Positions 1-8,475 of a stretch of 22,535 nt of DNA are shown piece by piece. The DNA lies in contig CAAEDD010000095.1 of assembly GCA_900754515.1 (NCBI GenBank), positions 1 to 22,535 of the forward strand, written 5' to 3'. The DNA is from an uncultured Oscillospiraceae bacterium (GTDB lineage Bacteria > Bacillota > Clostridia > Oscillospirales > Oscillospiraceae). Made by a program: the position numbers and the translations under genes. The notes below the pieces were generated by a model. The model searched no databases, was not told the origin of the DNA, and was given only the letters and a program-made list of their open reading frames with translations. Within the stretch, counting starts at the first letter, position 1. The number at the start of each line of letters is the position of its first letter.

Positions 1-49
1 ATAAAAATAAATATTAAAAAATTCATAGAAACGGATTGGAAACAGCAGT

Positions 50-805
50 ATGGGCATTGAGACCATCACTTCCAGAAAAAATCAGTTCATCCTTCGCCTG
101 CGCAATCTTGCGGCCGACGGAACCTTCAGGAGAACAGCCGGGGAATATCTCTGCGACGGCATGAAGCTCCTCAAAGAGGCTGTAGAAAAAGGGGCGGAGA
201 TACGTTCCATACTCTGGAAGGAGCACCCGGAGACTGTGAAAGGGCTAGTATGTCCCGTACAATACGCGGCGCCGGCGGAGCTATTTGAATATGTTTCTCC
301 CATGAAGAACAGCCCGGGGCCGGTGTTCACCGTGGCCATGGAACAGGATAGGGGAGCGTCGGAACTGAAAAGCGCCATTGTACTGGAGACACTGCAGGAC
401 CCGGGAAATGTGGGCACCGTGCTGCGCACGGCCAAAGCTTTGGGTATAGACGCGGTGATACTCACCGGGGACTGTGCGGATATTTACAGTCCGAAAGCGG
501 CGAGAGCCAGCATGGGGGCCATATTCTGCCAGCGGGTGATATATGCCGGACTTGAGGAATTGAAGGAGCTGGCCAAAAGCAATGGGCTTAAATTGTATGC
601 TGCAGCACTCAGCGACAAGGCGGAGGATATACGCCGCTTGGACCTAAAAGGGGCAATGGTCTGTGTGGGCAGCGAGGGGCAGGGACTGAGCCGGGCGCTC
701 ATAGAACGTTGCGACGGGGAAGTGATAATCCCGATGACCCCCGGCAGTGAGTCCCTCAATGCCGCGGTGGCGGCGGCAATCATTATGTGGGAGATGGCAA
801 AATAG
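50..805 (+). CDS. TrmH/SpoU-family RNA 2'-O-methyltransferase
   Basis: A 251-residue SPOUT-class enzyme that should transfer a methyl group from S-adenosylmethionine to a ribose 2'-OH in rRNA or tRNA. The three SpoU motifs are visible: motif 1 DPGNVGTVLRTA (about 117-128), motif 2 VGSEGQGLS (206-214) and motif 3 IPMTPGSESLN (227-237), which form the trefoil-knot SAM pocket. Residues 1-100 match the small N-terminal substrate-binding domain of this family, including ITSRKNQ near the start. The length is normal. The start ATG at 50 has only a weak GGA-type ribosome binding site and the upstream 49 bases are AT-rich, so the promoter may lie partly outside the window. It is the first gene of a co-directional run and is followed by dprA after 35 bp. 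The exact RNA target cannot be read from the sequence, so no symbol is given. Confidence 0.93.
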   Translation: MGIETITSRKNQFILRLRNLAADGTFRRTAGEYLCDGMKLLKEAVEKGAEIRSILWKEHPETVKGLVCPVQYAAPAELFEYVSPMKNSPGPVFTVAMEQDRGASELKSAIVLETLQDPGNVGTVLRTAKALGIDAVILTGDCADIYSPKAARASMGAIFCQRVIYAGLEELKELAKSNGLKLYAAALSDKAEDIRRLDLKGAMVCVGSEGQGLSRALIERCDGEVIIPMTPGSESLNAAVAAAIIMWEMAK

Positions 806-840
806 ACAAACCGGAATAAAGATAAGAGCAGGTGGGGAAA

Positions 841-2052
841 ATGGCGGCGATAAAATATTGGCTGTGGCTCTCTTCCCAGACGAGGCTGAGCCCCAGAGCC
901 AAGGCCGCACTGACGGAATACTACGGCGGCGCAGAGAAGGCGTTTTTTGCACCTGCCGGAGATTTCAGCCGGGTGCCGGGACTGGGAAAACTGGAGGCCG
1001 AGGTGCTGGAACAAAGGGACATGAGCCGGGTGGACTATATCCTGGCGGCCTGTCATGTCCAGGGCATAGAGATAGTCACTATGCAGGACGCGGCTTATCC
1101 TGCCCGCCTTAAAAATATTTTTGCACCGCCTGTGGTGCTGTATGTTAAGGGCAGCCTGAAGGGGCTGGATGACGAGGCGGCGGTGGCGGTAATAGGCACA
1201 AGAAAGGCTAGCCCCTACGGACTGAAGATGGGCCGGAACCTGGCTTGGGAAATAGCCAGTGGCGGCGGTACCGTCATATCCCTGCTCACCGAGGGCATCG
1301 ACGAGGCGGCAGCCAAGGGAGCCCTGCTGGCCGGGGGACGCTGCATCGCCGTGCTGGGCACAGCTCACCGGGAGCGGGAGAGCGCACTTTATAGGGACGT
1401 TGCCCGTTCAGGAGCCCTGGTGAGCGAGTACGCCCCGGGGACGCCTGCAATGAAGAGCTTTTTCAGGGATCGCAACCGCATAGCTTCCGGACTCTCTGTT
1501 GGAGTCGCTGTAGTGGAGGCACCGGAGGGCAGCGGGGCGCTGCTTTTTGCAGCAGAAGCTCTGGAACAGGGAAGGGAGATATTCGCAGTCCCCGGAAATG
1601 CCGACGCTCCAAACAGCACTGGCACGATAGAACTCATAAAGCAGGGGGCAAAGCCCGTCACCTGCGGCTGGGACGTGCTCAGTGAATTTGAGGCTCTGTA
1701 TCCGGAAAAGCTGAAAAGGAAAGGACCGGTGAAAGCACCAGAGCAGCAGCTGCCGGAGAAAGAAGAAACCGGACGTGTAAAGGCGCAATTGCCCCCGGAA
1801 CGGAAAAAAGAGATTGACAAGGAAAAGGGCAAAGGATATATTGACTTGCGTGAACAGCTCTCCGGACTGAATGCAGAACAGCTGGAGATAGTGAAAGCCA
1901 TCGCAGAGGGTCAGCAGCATATAGATGATATAATTGAGGCCACCGGCTATACTGCCGCGAAGGTTCTCTCCCAGCTGACCATACTGGAGATAAAGGGATA
2001 TGTATCCCGCAGCGCCGGAAAACGGATAAGTCTGAATCTGATGAAAAAGTGA
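841..2052 (+). CDS. dprA: DNA processing protein DprA (Smf)
   Basis: DprA binds incoming single-stranded DNA and loads RecA during natural transformation; many non-competent bacteria keep it. I place the start at ATG 841 (403 residues) because AGGTGGGG ends four bases before it; an in-frame GTG at 832 would overlap that site. The extended Rossmann domain is recognisable: IGTRKASPYG (from about 118), GIDEAA (152-157), IAVLGTA, SEYAPGTP, FFRDRNRIASGLS, VVEAPEGSGAL, EQGREIFAVPGN and LIKQGA. A strongly charged linker (about 283-335) leads to a C-terminal winged-helix domain (about 338-403). The usual SGLARGID...AAH stretch is changed: it reads SLLTEGIDEAAAK, so the second-position Gly and the conserved His are missing. 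dprA next to topA and trmFO is the classical Firmicutes order. No competence genes are in the window. Confidence 0.93.
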   Translation: MAAIKYWLWLSSQTRLSPRAKAALTEYYGGAEKAFFAPAGDFSRVPGLGKLEAEVLEQRDMSRVDYILAACHVQGIEIVTMQDAAYPARLKNIFAPPVVLYVKGSLKGLDDEAAVAVIGTRKASPYGLKMGRNLAWEIASGGGTVISLLTEGIDEAAAKGALLAGGRCIAVLGTAHRERESALYRDVARSGALVSEYAPGTPAMKSFFRDRNRIASGLSVGVAVVEAPEGSGALLFAAEALEQGREIFAVPGNADAPNSTGTIELIKQGAKPVTCGWDVLSEFEALYPEKLKRKGPVKAPEQQLPEKEETGRVKAQLPPERKKEIDKEKGKGYIDLREQLSGLNAEQLEIVKAIAEGQQHIDDIIEATGYTAAKVLSQLTILEIKGYVSRSAGKRISLNLMKK

Positions 2053-2056
2053 GATG

Positions 2057-2071
2057 GCGCCCCTCGGGCGC
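2057..2071 (+). other. GC hairpin between dprA and topA
   Basis: GCGCCC, a CTC triloop and GGGCGC form a perfect 6-bp GC stem four bases after the dprA stop and just ahead of the topA ribosome binding site. No T-tract follows, so it is not an ordinary terminator. It could be an RNA processing or stability element, or simply a chance inverted repeat. Confidence 0.4.
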
Positions 2072-2089
2072 TATGGAATGGAGAATACA

Positions 2090-4447
2090 ATGGCAAAAGC
2101 AAAAAACCTTGTAATAGTGGAGTCCCCGGCAAAGGCCAAGACTATAGAGAAGTATCTTGGCAGCGATTATAAGGTGACCGCGTCCATGGGACATCTCCGG
2201 GATCTGCCCAAGAGCAAGATGGGCGTGGATATAGAAAACGGCTTTGAGCCCCAGTACATCCCTGTGCGGGATAAGAAGGAGCTTATAACTGAACTCAAAA
2301 AGGAAGCAAAGGCGGCAAAGACCGTATACCTGGCCACTGACCCGGACCGTGAGGGCGAGGCCATATCCTGGCACCTGAAGGAGCTTCTTGACCTGGATGA
2401 CGAGAAGGCGAAGCGCGTCACCTTCAACGAGATAACCAAGAAAGTGGTCACCGAGAGTATCAAAAACCCCAGAAGTATAGACCAGGACCTGGTAAACGCC
2501 CAGCAAGCCCGACGCATACTGGACAGAATTGTGGGCTATGAGCTATCCCCCTTCCTGTGGAGGAAGATAAAGACAGGCCTGTCCGCAGGCCGTGTACAGT
2601 CCGTGGCCACCCGCATGGTGGTGGACCGGGAGGAAGAGATAAGGAATTTCCAGAGCCAGGAGTACTGGCTGCTGGATGCCGCTCTCCGCTGCGGAGAGGA
2701 GGGAGCTGGCTTTACCGCCCGCTTCTTCGGCAAGGGCGACAAAAAGCAGGAGCTCCACAGCCGTGAGGAAGTGGATGCCGTTATCGGAGAGACGGAGAAA
2801 TCCCCCTTTGTTGTAAGGAACGTAAAGCGTGGGGAGAAGCAGAAATCTCCCGCTCCTCCCTTTATAACATCCACTCTCCAGCAGGAGGCCTCCCGCCGCC
2901 TGGGCATGACACCCCGGCGCACCATGTCCATCGCCCAGCAGCTGTATGAGGGCGTGGAACTCACAGGCCACGGCAGCGTTGGCCTTATAACTTATATGCG
3001 TACCGACTCCCTGCGCCTGTCGGAGGAGGCTCTGGCGGCAGCGGGCAGCTATATAGTGGAGCACTACGGAGCTGAATATTATCCCGGCAAACCCAGGACC
3101 TTCAAGACCAAGTCCGGCGCCCAGGACGCCCACGAGGCTATCCGCCCCACCTATGTGGATCTGAGCCCGGAGACGGTGCGAAAGGATCTGACCCAGGAGC
3201 AGTACAGGCTCTACCGGCTCATATGGGGGCGCTTCACGGCCTGCCAGATGTCCAATGCCGTTTATGACAATGTGGCTGTAGAGGTGGACTCTGCCGGATA
3301 TACCTTTAAGGCCAGCTACTCTGAACTGAAGTTCAAAGGCTACACCGCGGTGTATGAGGAGGCCAAGGACGAGGAGAGCAGCGAGATAGACAATCCCCTG
3401 CCAAGTCTCAGCCAGGGCCAGGAGCTGAAGCTGGAGAAAATGCTGCCTGACCAGCAGTTTACCCAGCCGCCCGCCCGCTTTACCGAGGCTACCCTTATCA
3501 GGGCAATGGAGGAAAAAGGCATAGGCCGCCCCTCCACCTATGCCCCCACCATATCCACCATCACCTCCCACGACTACGTGATAAAAGAGGGAAAGTATCT
3601 GCGGCCCACCCCTCTGGGCGAGGTAGTTACCAAACTTATGAAAGAGCGCTTTGCCGACATTGTGGACCTTAAGTTCACAAATCATATGGAGGCGGAGCTG
3701 GATGAGATAGAGAGCGGCAAGGCCCAGTGGCGCAGCGTGCTGAAGGACTTTTACGGGGACTTCAGCAAGGAGCTGAAGGATGCGGAGACAGCCATGGAGG
3801 GCGTGAAGCTTAAAGTGCCCGATGTGCTCAGCGATGAGTACTGCGATGTATGCGGCCGCCAGATGGTGGTGAAAAAGGGCAAGTTCGGATATTTTCTGGC
3901 CTGCCCAGGTTTTCCCGAATGCACCTTTACAAAGCCTATCGTCGTCGAAATGCCCGGAAAATGTCCCAAGTGCGGCAGCCGCATTCTCAAGCGCACTTCC
4001 AAGAAGGGCTATGTATTTTACGCCTGTGAACGGGGAACGGACTGCGGCTTCATAACCTGGGATGTGCCCACAAAGGACTTCTGCCCGGCCTGTGGAAAGA
4101 CCATGTTCAAGCGCAGCGGCAGAGGCCCGCTGAAGTCTTTCTGTATAAACGAGGACTGCGTCAACTTCGTTCCGGAGGATAAGAGAGTATACAAGAAGAA
4201 AACTCCGGAGGAAAAGGCCGCCAAGGCCGAGGCCGATCAGGCGACAGAGGCAGAGGAGAAAAGCTCCGCAGCCAAAAAGGCGGCAGCCGCAAAGAAGACG
4301 ACAGCAGCTAAAAAGACAACGGCTGCAAAGAAGACAACGGCTGCCAAGAAGGCGACGACTGCCAAGAAGACGACCGCCGCAAAGAAAACTACAGCAGCAA
4401 AGAAGACCGCCGGAGCCAAGAAAGTTGCCCCGGCAGAGGAAGAATAA
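2090..4447 (+). CDS. topA: DNA topoisomerase I with Lys/Ala-rich C-terminal tail
   Basis: Type IA topoisomerase that relaxes negative supercoils by breaking one strand. The start is ATG 2090 (785 residues), with GGAG six bases upstream; an in-frame ATG at 2054 sits against the dprA stop, has no ribosome binding site and adds a non-family leader. The Toprim domain opens with LVIVESPAKAKTIEKYLG and carries the metal-binding DPDREGEAISWH. The active-site tyrosine is Y302 in ITYMRTDSLRLS. Three C-terminal zinc-ribbon units follow (CDVCG...CPGFPEC from about 585, CPKCG...C and CPACG...CINEDC). From about residue 700 the protein becomes charged and ends in about ten tandem AAKKT-type pentapeptides. 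The stop abuts the trmFO start. The assignment is very secure; the role of the tail is inference. Confidence 0.97.
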   Translation: MAKAKNLVIVESPAKAKTIEKYLGSDYKVTASMGHLRDLPKSKMGVDIENGFEPQYIPVRDKKELITELKKEAKAAKTVYLATDPDREGEAISWHLKELLDLDDEKAKRVTFNEITKKVVTESIKNPRSIDQDLVNAQQARRILDRIVGYELSPFLWRKIKTGLSAGRVQSVATRMVVDREEEIRNFQSQEYWLLDAALRCGEEGAGFTARFFGKGDKKQELHSREEVDAVIGETEKSPFVVRNVKRGEKQKSPAPPFITSTLQQEASRRLGMTPRRTMSIAQQLYEGVELTGHGSVGLITYMRTDSLRLSEEALAAAGSYIVEHYGAEYYPGKPRTFKTKSGAQDAHEAIRPTYVDLSPETVRKDLTQEQYRLYRLIWGRFTACQMSNAVYDNVAVEVDSAGYTFKASYSELKFKGYTAVYEEAKDEESSEIDNPLPSLSQGQELKLEKMLPDQQFTQPPARFTEATLIRAMEEKGIGRPSTYAPTISTITSHDYVIKEGKYLRPTPLGEVVTKLMKERFADIVDLKFTNHMEAELDEIESGKAQWRSVLKDFYGDFSKELKDAETAMEGVKLKVPDVLSDEYCDVCGRQMVVKKGKFGYFLACPGFPECTFTKPIVVEMPGKCPKCGSRILKRTSKKGYVFYACERGTDCGFITWDVPTKDFCPACGKTMFKRSGRGPLKSFCINEDCVNFVPEDKRVYKKKTPEEKAAKAEADQATEAEEKSSAAKKAAAAKKTTAAKKTTAAKKTTAAKKATTAKKTTAAKKTTAAKKTAGAKKVAPAEEE
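4261..4431 (+). repeat. 15-bp tandem coding repeat (AAKKT units) at the end of topA
   Basis: About ten imperfect 15-bp units each encode a five-residue Ala-Ala-Lys-Lys-Thr type motif, ending in a short acidic tip (PAEEE). The protein repeat is more regular than the DNA repeat, because synonymous codons vary between units (gca/gcc/gct, aaa/aag, aca/acg/act). This suggests selection on the peptide rather than recent slippage alone. Lysine-rich tails of this kind bind DNA nonspecifically. Confidence 0.9.
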
Positions 4448-5761
4448 ATGAGAGAAGTCACAGTTTTAGGTGCGGGACTTGCCGGAAGCGAATGCGCCTG
4501 GCAGCTTGCAAAGCGGGGAATAAAGGTAAAGCTCTGGGAGATGAAGCCGGAGAAAATGAGCCCTGCTCACACTTCCCCATATTTTGGGGAGCTGGTGTGC
4601 TCCAACTCTCTCAGAAGCGACGAGCTCACCAACGCTGTGGGCTTGCTTAAAGCTGAGATGCGCGCTTTGGGCTCCCTTATTATGGACAGCGCCGATAAAA
4701 ACCGGGTGGCCGCCGGGGGCGCCCTGGCGGTGGACCGGGAGGGCTTTGCCCGTTATATAACGGAAAAGCTGGAGCAAAACGAGAACGTGGAGATAATCCG
4801 CCGGGAGGCCCTGGACATCCCGGAGGGGGAAGTGGTTGTCGCCACCGGCCCCCTCAGCAGCGATGCCATAGCGGAAAAGATAGCCCAGCTCTGCCCGGAC
4901 AGTGACCTGCACTTCTACGATGCGGTGGCTCCCATAGTCACCTTGGAGAGCGTGGATATGGACAGTGCCTTTTTTGCCTCCCGCTATGACAAAGGTACTG
5001 CGGATTATGTAAACTGCCCTATGGACAAGGAAGAGTACCTAGCCTTCGTGAAGGAGCTGGTCAGCGCCAAGGAGGCCCCAGTCCACGGCTTTGATGATGC
5101 CGGGGTCTTTGAGGGCTGCATGCCTGTGGAGGTCATGGCCCGCCGAGGCGTGGACACCCTGCGCTACGGGCCCATGAAGCCGGTAGGACTCATCGACCCA
5201 CGCACCGGCCGGGAGAATTACGCCGTAGTACAGCTTCGCCGGGACAATGCCGACGGCACCATATACAATATCGTGGGTTTCCAGACCCACCTGACTTGGG
5301 GAGAACAGAAACGGGTATTCTCAATGATACCGGCCCTTAAGAATGCGGAGTTTGTCCGCTACGGCGTGATGCACAGAAATACATATTTAAACAGCCCACG
5401 GCTTTTGGACAGGTACTACCGCCTGAAGTCGGAGCCCAGGATAAGCTTTGCCGGACAGATGACGGGAGTGGAGGGCTATGTGGAATCCGCCGCCTCCGGC
5501 ATGCTGGTGGGCATAGAGACTGCTGCCAGGGTACTGGGGCTGGAGAGCGTGGACTTTCCTCAGGAGACCGCCATAGGGGCCTTGGGACTCTATATATCCG
5601 GCGGCAGCGTGGGAGACTTCCAGCCTATGAATATCAATTTCGGCATAATAAAGCCACTGGAATACCGGGTGAAGGGTAAGCGAAACAAGAACGCAGAGAT
5701 ATCCAAACGCTCACTGGAGATAATTGATAAGCTGAAAGACAGAGAGGTTTTAAAGCTATGA
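4448..5761 (+). CDS. trmFO: TrmFO, folate-dependent tRNA m5U54 methyltransferase
   Basis: A flavoprotein that makes 5-methyluridine at position 54 of the tRNA T-loop, using methylenetetrahydrofolate and reduced FAD. The length of 437 residues is typical. The N-terminus has the FAD-binding GAGLAGSECA (from about 8). The two cysteines implicated in catalysis are present: C51 in LVCSNSLRS and C224 in GCMPVE. Other family blocks include MSPAHTSPYFGELV, PMKPVGLIDPRTG, VGFQTHLTWGEQKRVF and GQMTGVEGYVESAASG. The ATG follows the topA stop with no gap and has GAGGAAG upstream. The 3' end overlaps plsX in an ATGA. The order dprA-topA-trmFO is the same as in Bacillus (smf-topA-gid). Confidence 0.97.
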   Translation: MREVTVLGAGLAGSECAWQLAKRGIKVKLWEMKPEKMSPAHTSPYFGELVCSNSLRSDELTNAVGLLKAEMRALGSLIMDSADKNRVAAGGALAVDREGFARYITEKLEQNENVEIIRREALDIPEGEVVVATGPLSSDAIAEKIAQLCPDSDLHFYDAVAPIVTLESVDMDSAFFASRYDKGTADYVNCPMDKEEYLAFVKELVSAKEAPVHGFDDAGVFEGCMPVEVMARRGVDTLRYGPMKPVGLIDPRTGRENYAVVQLRRDNADGTIYNIVGFQTHLTWGEQKRVFSMIPALKNAEFVRYGVMHRNTYLNSPRLLDRYYRLKSEPRISFAGQMTGVEGYVESAASGMLVGIETAARVLGLESVDFPQETAIGALGLYISGGSVGDFQPMNINFGIIKPLEYRVKGKRNKNAEISKRSLEIIDKLKDREVLKL

Positions 5762-6762
5762 AGATAATAATTGATGCCATGAGCGGGGACAAGGCCCCGG
5801 AAGAGATAGTCAAGGGCGCAGTCATGGCCCGGCGGGAGCTGGGAGTGGATGTGATTCTGGTGGGCAAAAAAGAAGTGGTGGACTCCATCCTGGCTAAAGA
5901 GGGCTGTACCGATATAGAAGTGGTGGACGCAAGAGACATCATCACCATGGAGGACGACCCCAGCACCGCCACCAGAAGGAAGAAAGATGCCTCCATGACC
6001 GTGGCGCTGAACCTGCTTCGGGACGGGCAGGGAGATGCTCTGGTATCTGCCGGCAGCACTGGTGCCCTGCTCACCGGTGCCACCCTCATCGTAAAGCGCA
6101 TTAACGGCATACGCCGGGCGGCCCTGTCTCCGGTGCTGCCCAACGGCGGGGCAGGGACTCTGCTCATGGACTCCGGAGCAAATGTGGAGTGTACCCCAGA
6201 GTATCTGCTGCAATTTGCCTATATGGGCAGCTTTTATGCCAAAAAGATGATGGGCCTGGAAAATCCCAGGGTGGGTCTTGCCAATGTGGGCACTGAGGAC
6301 ACCAAGGGCGGCCCTCTGCAGCATGAGGCTTTCCGGCTCCTCAAGGAGGCCGGGGAGGCAGGACGGATAAACTTTATCGGGAACGTGGAAGGCAACAATG
6401 TTTTTGCCGGAGACGTGGACGTGATAGTTACCGACGGCTTCACCGGCAACATGATGCTGAAAACCGCCGAGAGCATGATAAAGTTCATGATGGGTAAGCT
6501 CAAGGGAGTGTTCTACAAGAGCCTTAAAAACAAGCTGGCTGCCGCCGTTTTAAAGGGCGACCTGGAACAGATGAAGAAGATGCTGGATGTGAAGGAAGTA
6601 GGGGGCACCATTATGCTTGGCATATCCGCCCCGGTAATCAAGGCCCACGGCTCCTCCGACGCCCGCAGCATACTGGCTGCTGCACGACAGGCCAAGACCT
6701 GTGTGGAGTCCGGCATAATAGACGACATCAAGGCAAATATCGAATACATGAAGATAGGCTGA
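5758..6762 (+). CDS. plsX: Phosphate acyltransferase PlsX
   Basis: PlsX turns acyl-ACP and phosphate into acyl-phosphate, the donor for PlsY in phosphatidic-acid synthesis. It is a peripheral membrane enzyme of 334 residues, the usual length. The N-terminus IIIDAMSGDKAPEEIVKGA is the family signature (normally DAMGGD; here Gly is replaced by Ser). VSAGSTGALL, LMDSGANVECTPEYLLQFA, VGLANVGTEDTKGG and VTDGFTGNMMLKTAE are further conserved blocks. It overlaps trmFO by four bases (ATGA), so the two are probably translationally coupled. It is followed directly by rnc, ten bases on; the acpP gene often found between plsX and rnc in Firmicutes is absent here. Confidence 0.96.
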   Translation: MKIIIDAMSGDKAPEEIVKGAVMARRELGVDVILVGKKEVVDSILAKEGCTDIEVVDARDIITMEDDPSTATRRKKDASMTVALNLLRDGQGDALVSAGSTGALLTGATLIVKRINGIRRAALSPVLPNGGAGTLLMDSGANVECTPEYLLQFAYMGSFYAKKMMGLENPRVGLANVGTEDTKGGPLQHEAFRLLKEAGEAGRINFIGNVEGNNVFAGDVDVIVTDGFTGNMMLKTAESMIKFMMGKLKGVFYKSLKNKLAAAVLKGDLEQMKKMLDVKEVGGTIMLGISAPVIKAHGSSDARSILAAARQAKTCVESGIIDDIKANIEYMKIG

Positions 6763-6772
6763 TTTAAAAGTA

Positions 6773-7450
6773 ATGGAAGAGCTGGAGAAAAAAATCGGAT
6801 ACAGCTTTAAAAACAGGGAGCTTCTGCGCACTGCCCTGACCCACAGCTCCTATGCCAACGAGCGCCACGGCGGAGACTGCCAGAGCTATGAGCGCCTGGA
6901 ATTCCTGGGAGACTCCATACTGGGGCTTATTACGGCGGAGTACCTCTATGCCCATGAGCCCCGGCTGCCTGAAGGCCGGATGACAAAGCTGAGGGCTGAG
7001 CTGGTGTGTGAGAGCAGTCTGCACCAGGTGGCACTGAGGCTGGAGCTGGGGAAGTATATGCGCCTGGGCCGTGGGGAGGAACACACCGGCGGGCGGCAGC
7101 GGCCCTCTATCATGGCGGATATGGTGGAGGCCATCATTGCCGCCATGTATCTGGACAGCGGTATGGAGCAGAGCCGCCGCTTTGTCCTGGACATGATTTT
7201 GAAGGACGCCCCTATAGATGAGGGACACCCCAACGCCGACTATAAGACCCAGCTGCAGGAGCTGGTGCAGCGCAAGAGCGACCAGCATATAAGCTATGCC
7301 ATGACCGGGGAGAGCGGTCCGGACCATAACAAGACCTTCTCCTTTGCTGTGTCCATAAACGGAGTCATAGCCGGCGAGGGTAGCGGCAGAACCAAAAAGG
7401 AGGCCGAGCAGATGGCGGCCATGAAGGCTCTGGAGGCGCTGACAAAATGA
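6773..7450 (+). CDS. rnc: Ribonuclease III
   Basis: Double-strand-specific endoribonuclease that processes rRNA precursors and structured mRNAs. The protein has 225 residues. The catalytic domain carries the signature YERLEFLGDSIL (E40, E43, D47) and the second acidic pair D116 and E119 in ADMVEAIIAAMYLD. A double-stranded RNA-binding domain occupies about residues 153-222 (YKTQLQELVQ to KKEAEQMAAMKALEAL). The start ATG 6773 lacks an obvious strong ribosome binding site, so translation may rely on coupling to plsX ten bases upstream. The stop overlaps the start of the radical SAM gene (ATGA). Placement before smc and ftsY is a conserved Firmicutes arrangement. Confidence 0.96.
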   Translation: MEELEKKIGYSFKNRELLRTALTHSSYANERHGGDCQSYERLEFLGDSILGLITAEYLYAHEPRLPEGRMTKLRAELVCESSLHQVALRLELGKYMRLGRGEEHTGGRQRPSIMADMVEAIIAAMYLDSGMEQSRRFVLDMILKDAPIDEGHPNADYKTQLQELVQRKSDQHISYAMTGESGPDHNKTFSFAVSINGVIAGEGSGRTKKEAEQMAAMKALEALTK

Positions 7451-8475
7451 GCGCAAGAGAGAGTATAATTCCAGTATTCGTGCCCCATCTGGGCTGCCCA
7501 AACGACTGTGTGTTCTGCAATCAGCGGCGCATATCCGGCAGCCAGCAGCCAGCTACAGCCAAGGACGTAAAAGAAGCAATAGAGACGGCAGCCGCCTTGC
7601 TCCCCCAGGGAGTAAAGCGGCAACTGGCATTTTATGGGGGAAGCTTTACTGCCATCCCGGTGCCGGAGCAACTGAGCCTTCTTGGCGCTGCCAAGGAGGA
7701 AATGGAGAAAGGGCGCATAAATTCCATACGCCTTTCCACCCGGCCGGATGCTATAGACGGTACGGTGCTGAGGCGGCTGAGAGACTATGGTGTGGAGACT
7801 ATAGAGCTGGGGGCCCAGAGCATGGACGAGGAGGTGCTGCTCCTCTCCGGCAGGGGACACACCGCAAAGGACGTGGAGCAGGCCTCCCGGCTCATAAAGG
7901 ACTGGGGCTTTCGCCTTATTTTGCAGATGATGACCGGGCTGCCGGGGGATACGCCGGAAAAGTCTGTGGAGACTGCCCGGCGCCTTGCGGCACTGAAGCC
8001 CGACGGGGTAAGGATATATCCCACGGTGATAGTCCGGGACACCGCCCTCTTTGATTTGTGGCAGGCCGGGCGCTACAGGGAGCACACTGTGGAGGATGCG
8101 GTGGAGACCTGTGCAAGGCTGCTGCCAATTTTCGATGAAGCGGGCATACCCATCATACGCCTGGGACTCAATCCTACTGAAGAGCTTTCCGGCGGGGCCG
8201 CTGCCGGAGGCGCCTATCACCCCGCTCTGGGGGAACTTGTAAAAAGCCGGATAATGTACAATAAAGCCAGGGCACTGCTGGCGGGTACAGTTCCCGGAAG
8301 CCGTGTGATACTGGAGGTTGGGAAAGGGAAAACCTCCCAGATGACCGGGCAGCACCGGCAGAATATTGAAAGGCTTTGCCGGGAATTTGGCCTGAGAGAG
8401 ATAAAAATTAAAGAATCCGACACAAATACTCAGGAAATCAAGATATTTTCCGTTGAAAAGCCTGGAGATATGTAA
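7447..8475 (+). CDS. Elp3-like radical SAM protein of the rnc-smc neighbourhood
   Basis: A 342-residue radical SAM protein. The [4Fe-4S] cysteines C17, C21 and C24 form CX3CX2C in LGCPNDCVFCNQ. The partial barrel continues with FYGGSFTAI, STRPDAID, VETIELGAQSMDEEVL, HTAKDVEQA and QMMTGLPGDTPEKS, which resemble the radical SAM half of Elp3. The acetyltransferase half of true Elp3 is missing. The C-terminal part (about 275-342) is less conserved, and its last bases (codons for VEKP) contain a promoter for smc. Many Clostridia have such a gene between rnc and smc, but I know of no established function; a tRNA-related role is only a guess from the Elp3 similarity. It overlaps rnc by four bases. 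Confidence 0.88.
   Translation: MSARESIIPVFVPHLGCPNDCVFCNQRRISGSQQPATAKDVKEAIETAAALLPQGVKRQLAFYGGSFTAIPVPEQLSLLGAAKEEMEKGRINSIRLSTRPDAIDGTVLRRLRDYGVETIELGAQSMDEEVLLLSGRGHTAKDVEQASRLIKDWGFRLILQMMTGLPGDTPEKSVETARRLAALKPDGVRIYPTVIVRDTALFDLWQAGRYREHTVEDAVETCARLLPIFDEAGIPIIRLGLNPTEELSGGAAAGGAYHPALGELVKSRIMYNKARALLAGTVPGSRVILEVGKGKTSQMTGQHRQNIERLCREFGLREIKIKESDTNTQEIKIFSVEKPGDM

Noticed and set aside
1..49. Promoter for the first gene in the AT-rich left edge
   Set aside because: AT-rich words are present but no -35/-10 pair with proper spacing is complete inside the window.
484..1368. A 294-codon minus-strand frame across the trmH-dprA junction
   Set aside because: It overlaps two certain genes in antisense, with no supporting signals.
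2054..2089. Upstream ATG 2054 as topA start
   Set aside because: It lies one base after the dprA stop, spans a GC hairpin and lacks a ribosome binding site; ATG 2090 has GGAG at good spacing and matches the family N-terminus.
2543..3685. A 380-codon minus-strand frame opposite topA
   Set aside because: It mirrors well-supported topA codons and its low-complexity translation matches no family.
4261..4431. CRISPR-like or satellite repeat array
   Set aside because: The 15-bp periodicity is a coding repeat (five residues per unit) with no spacers.
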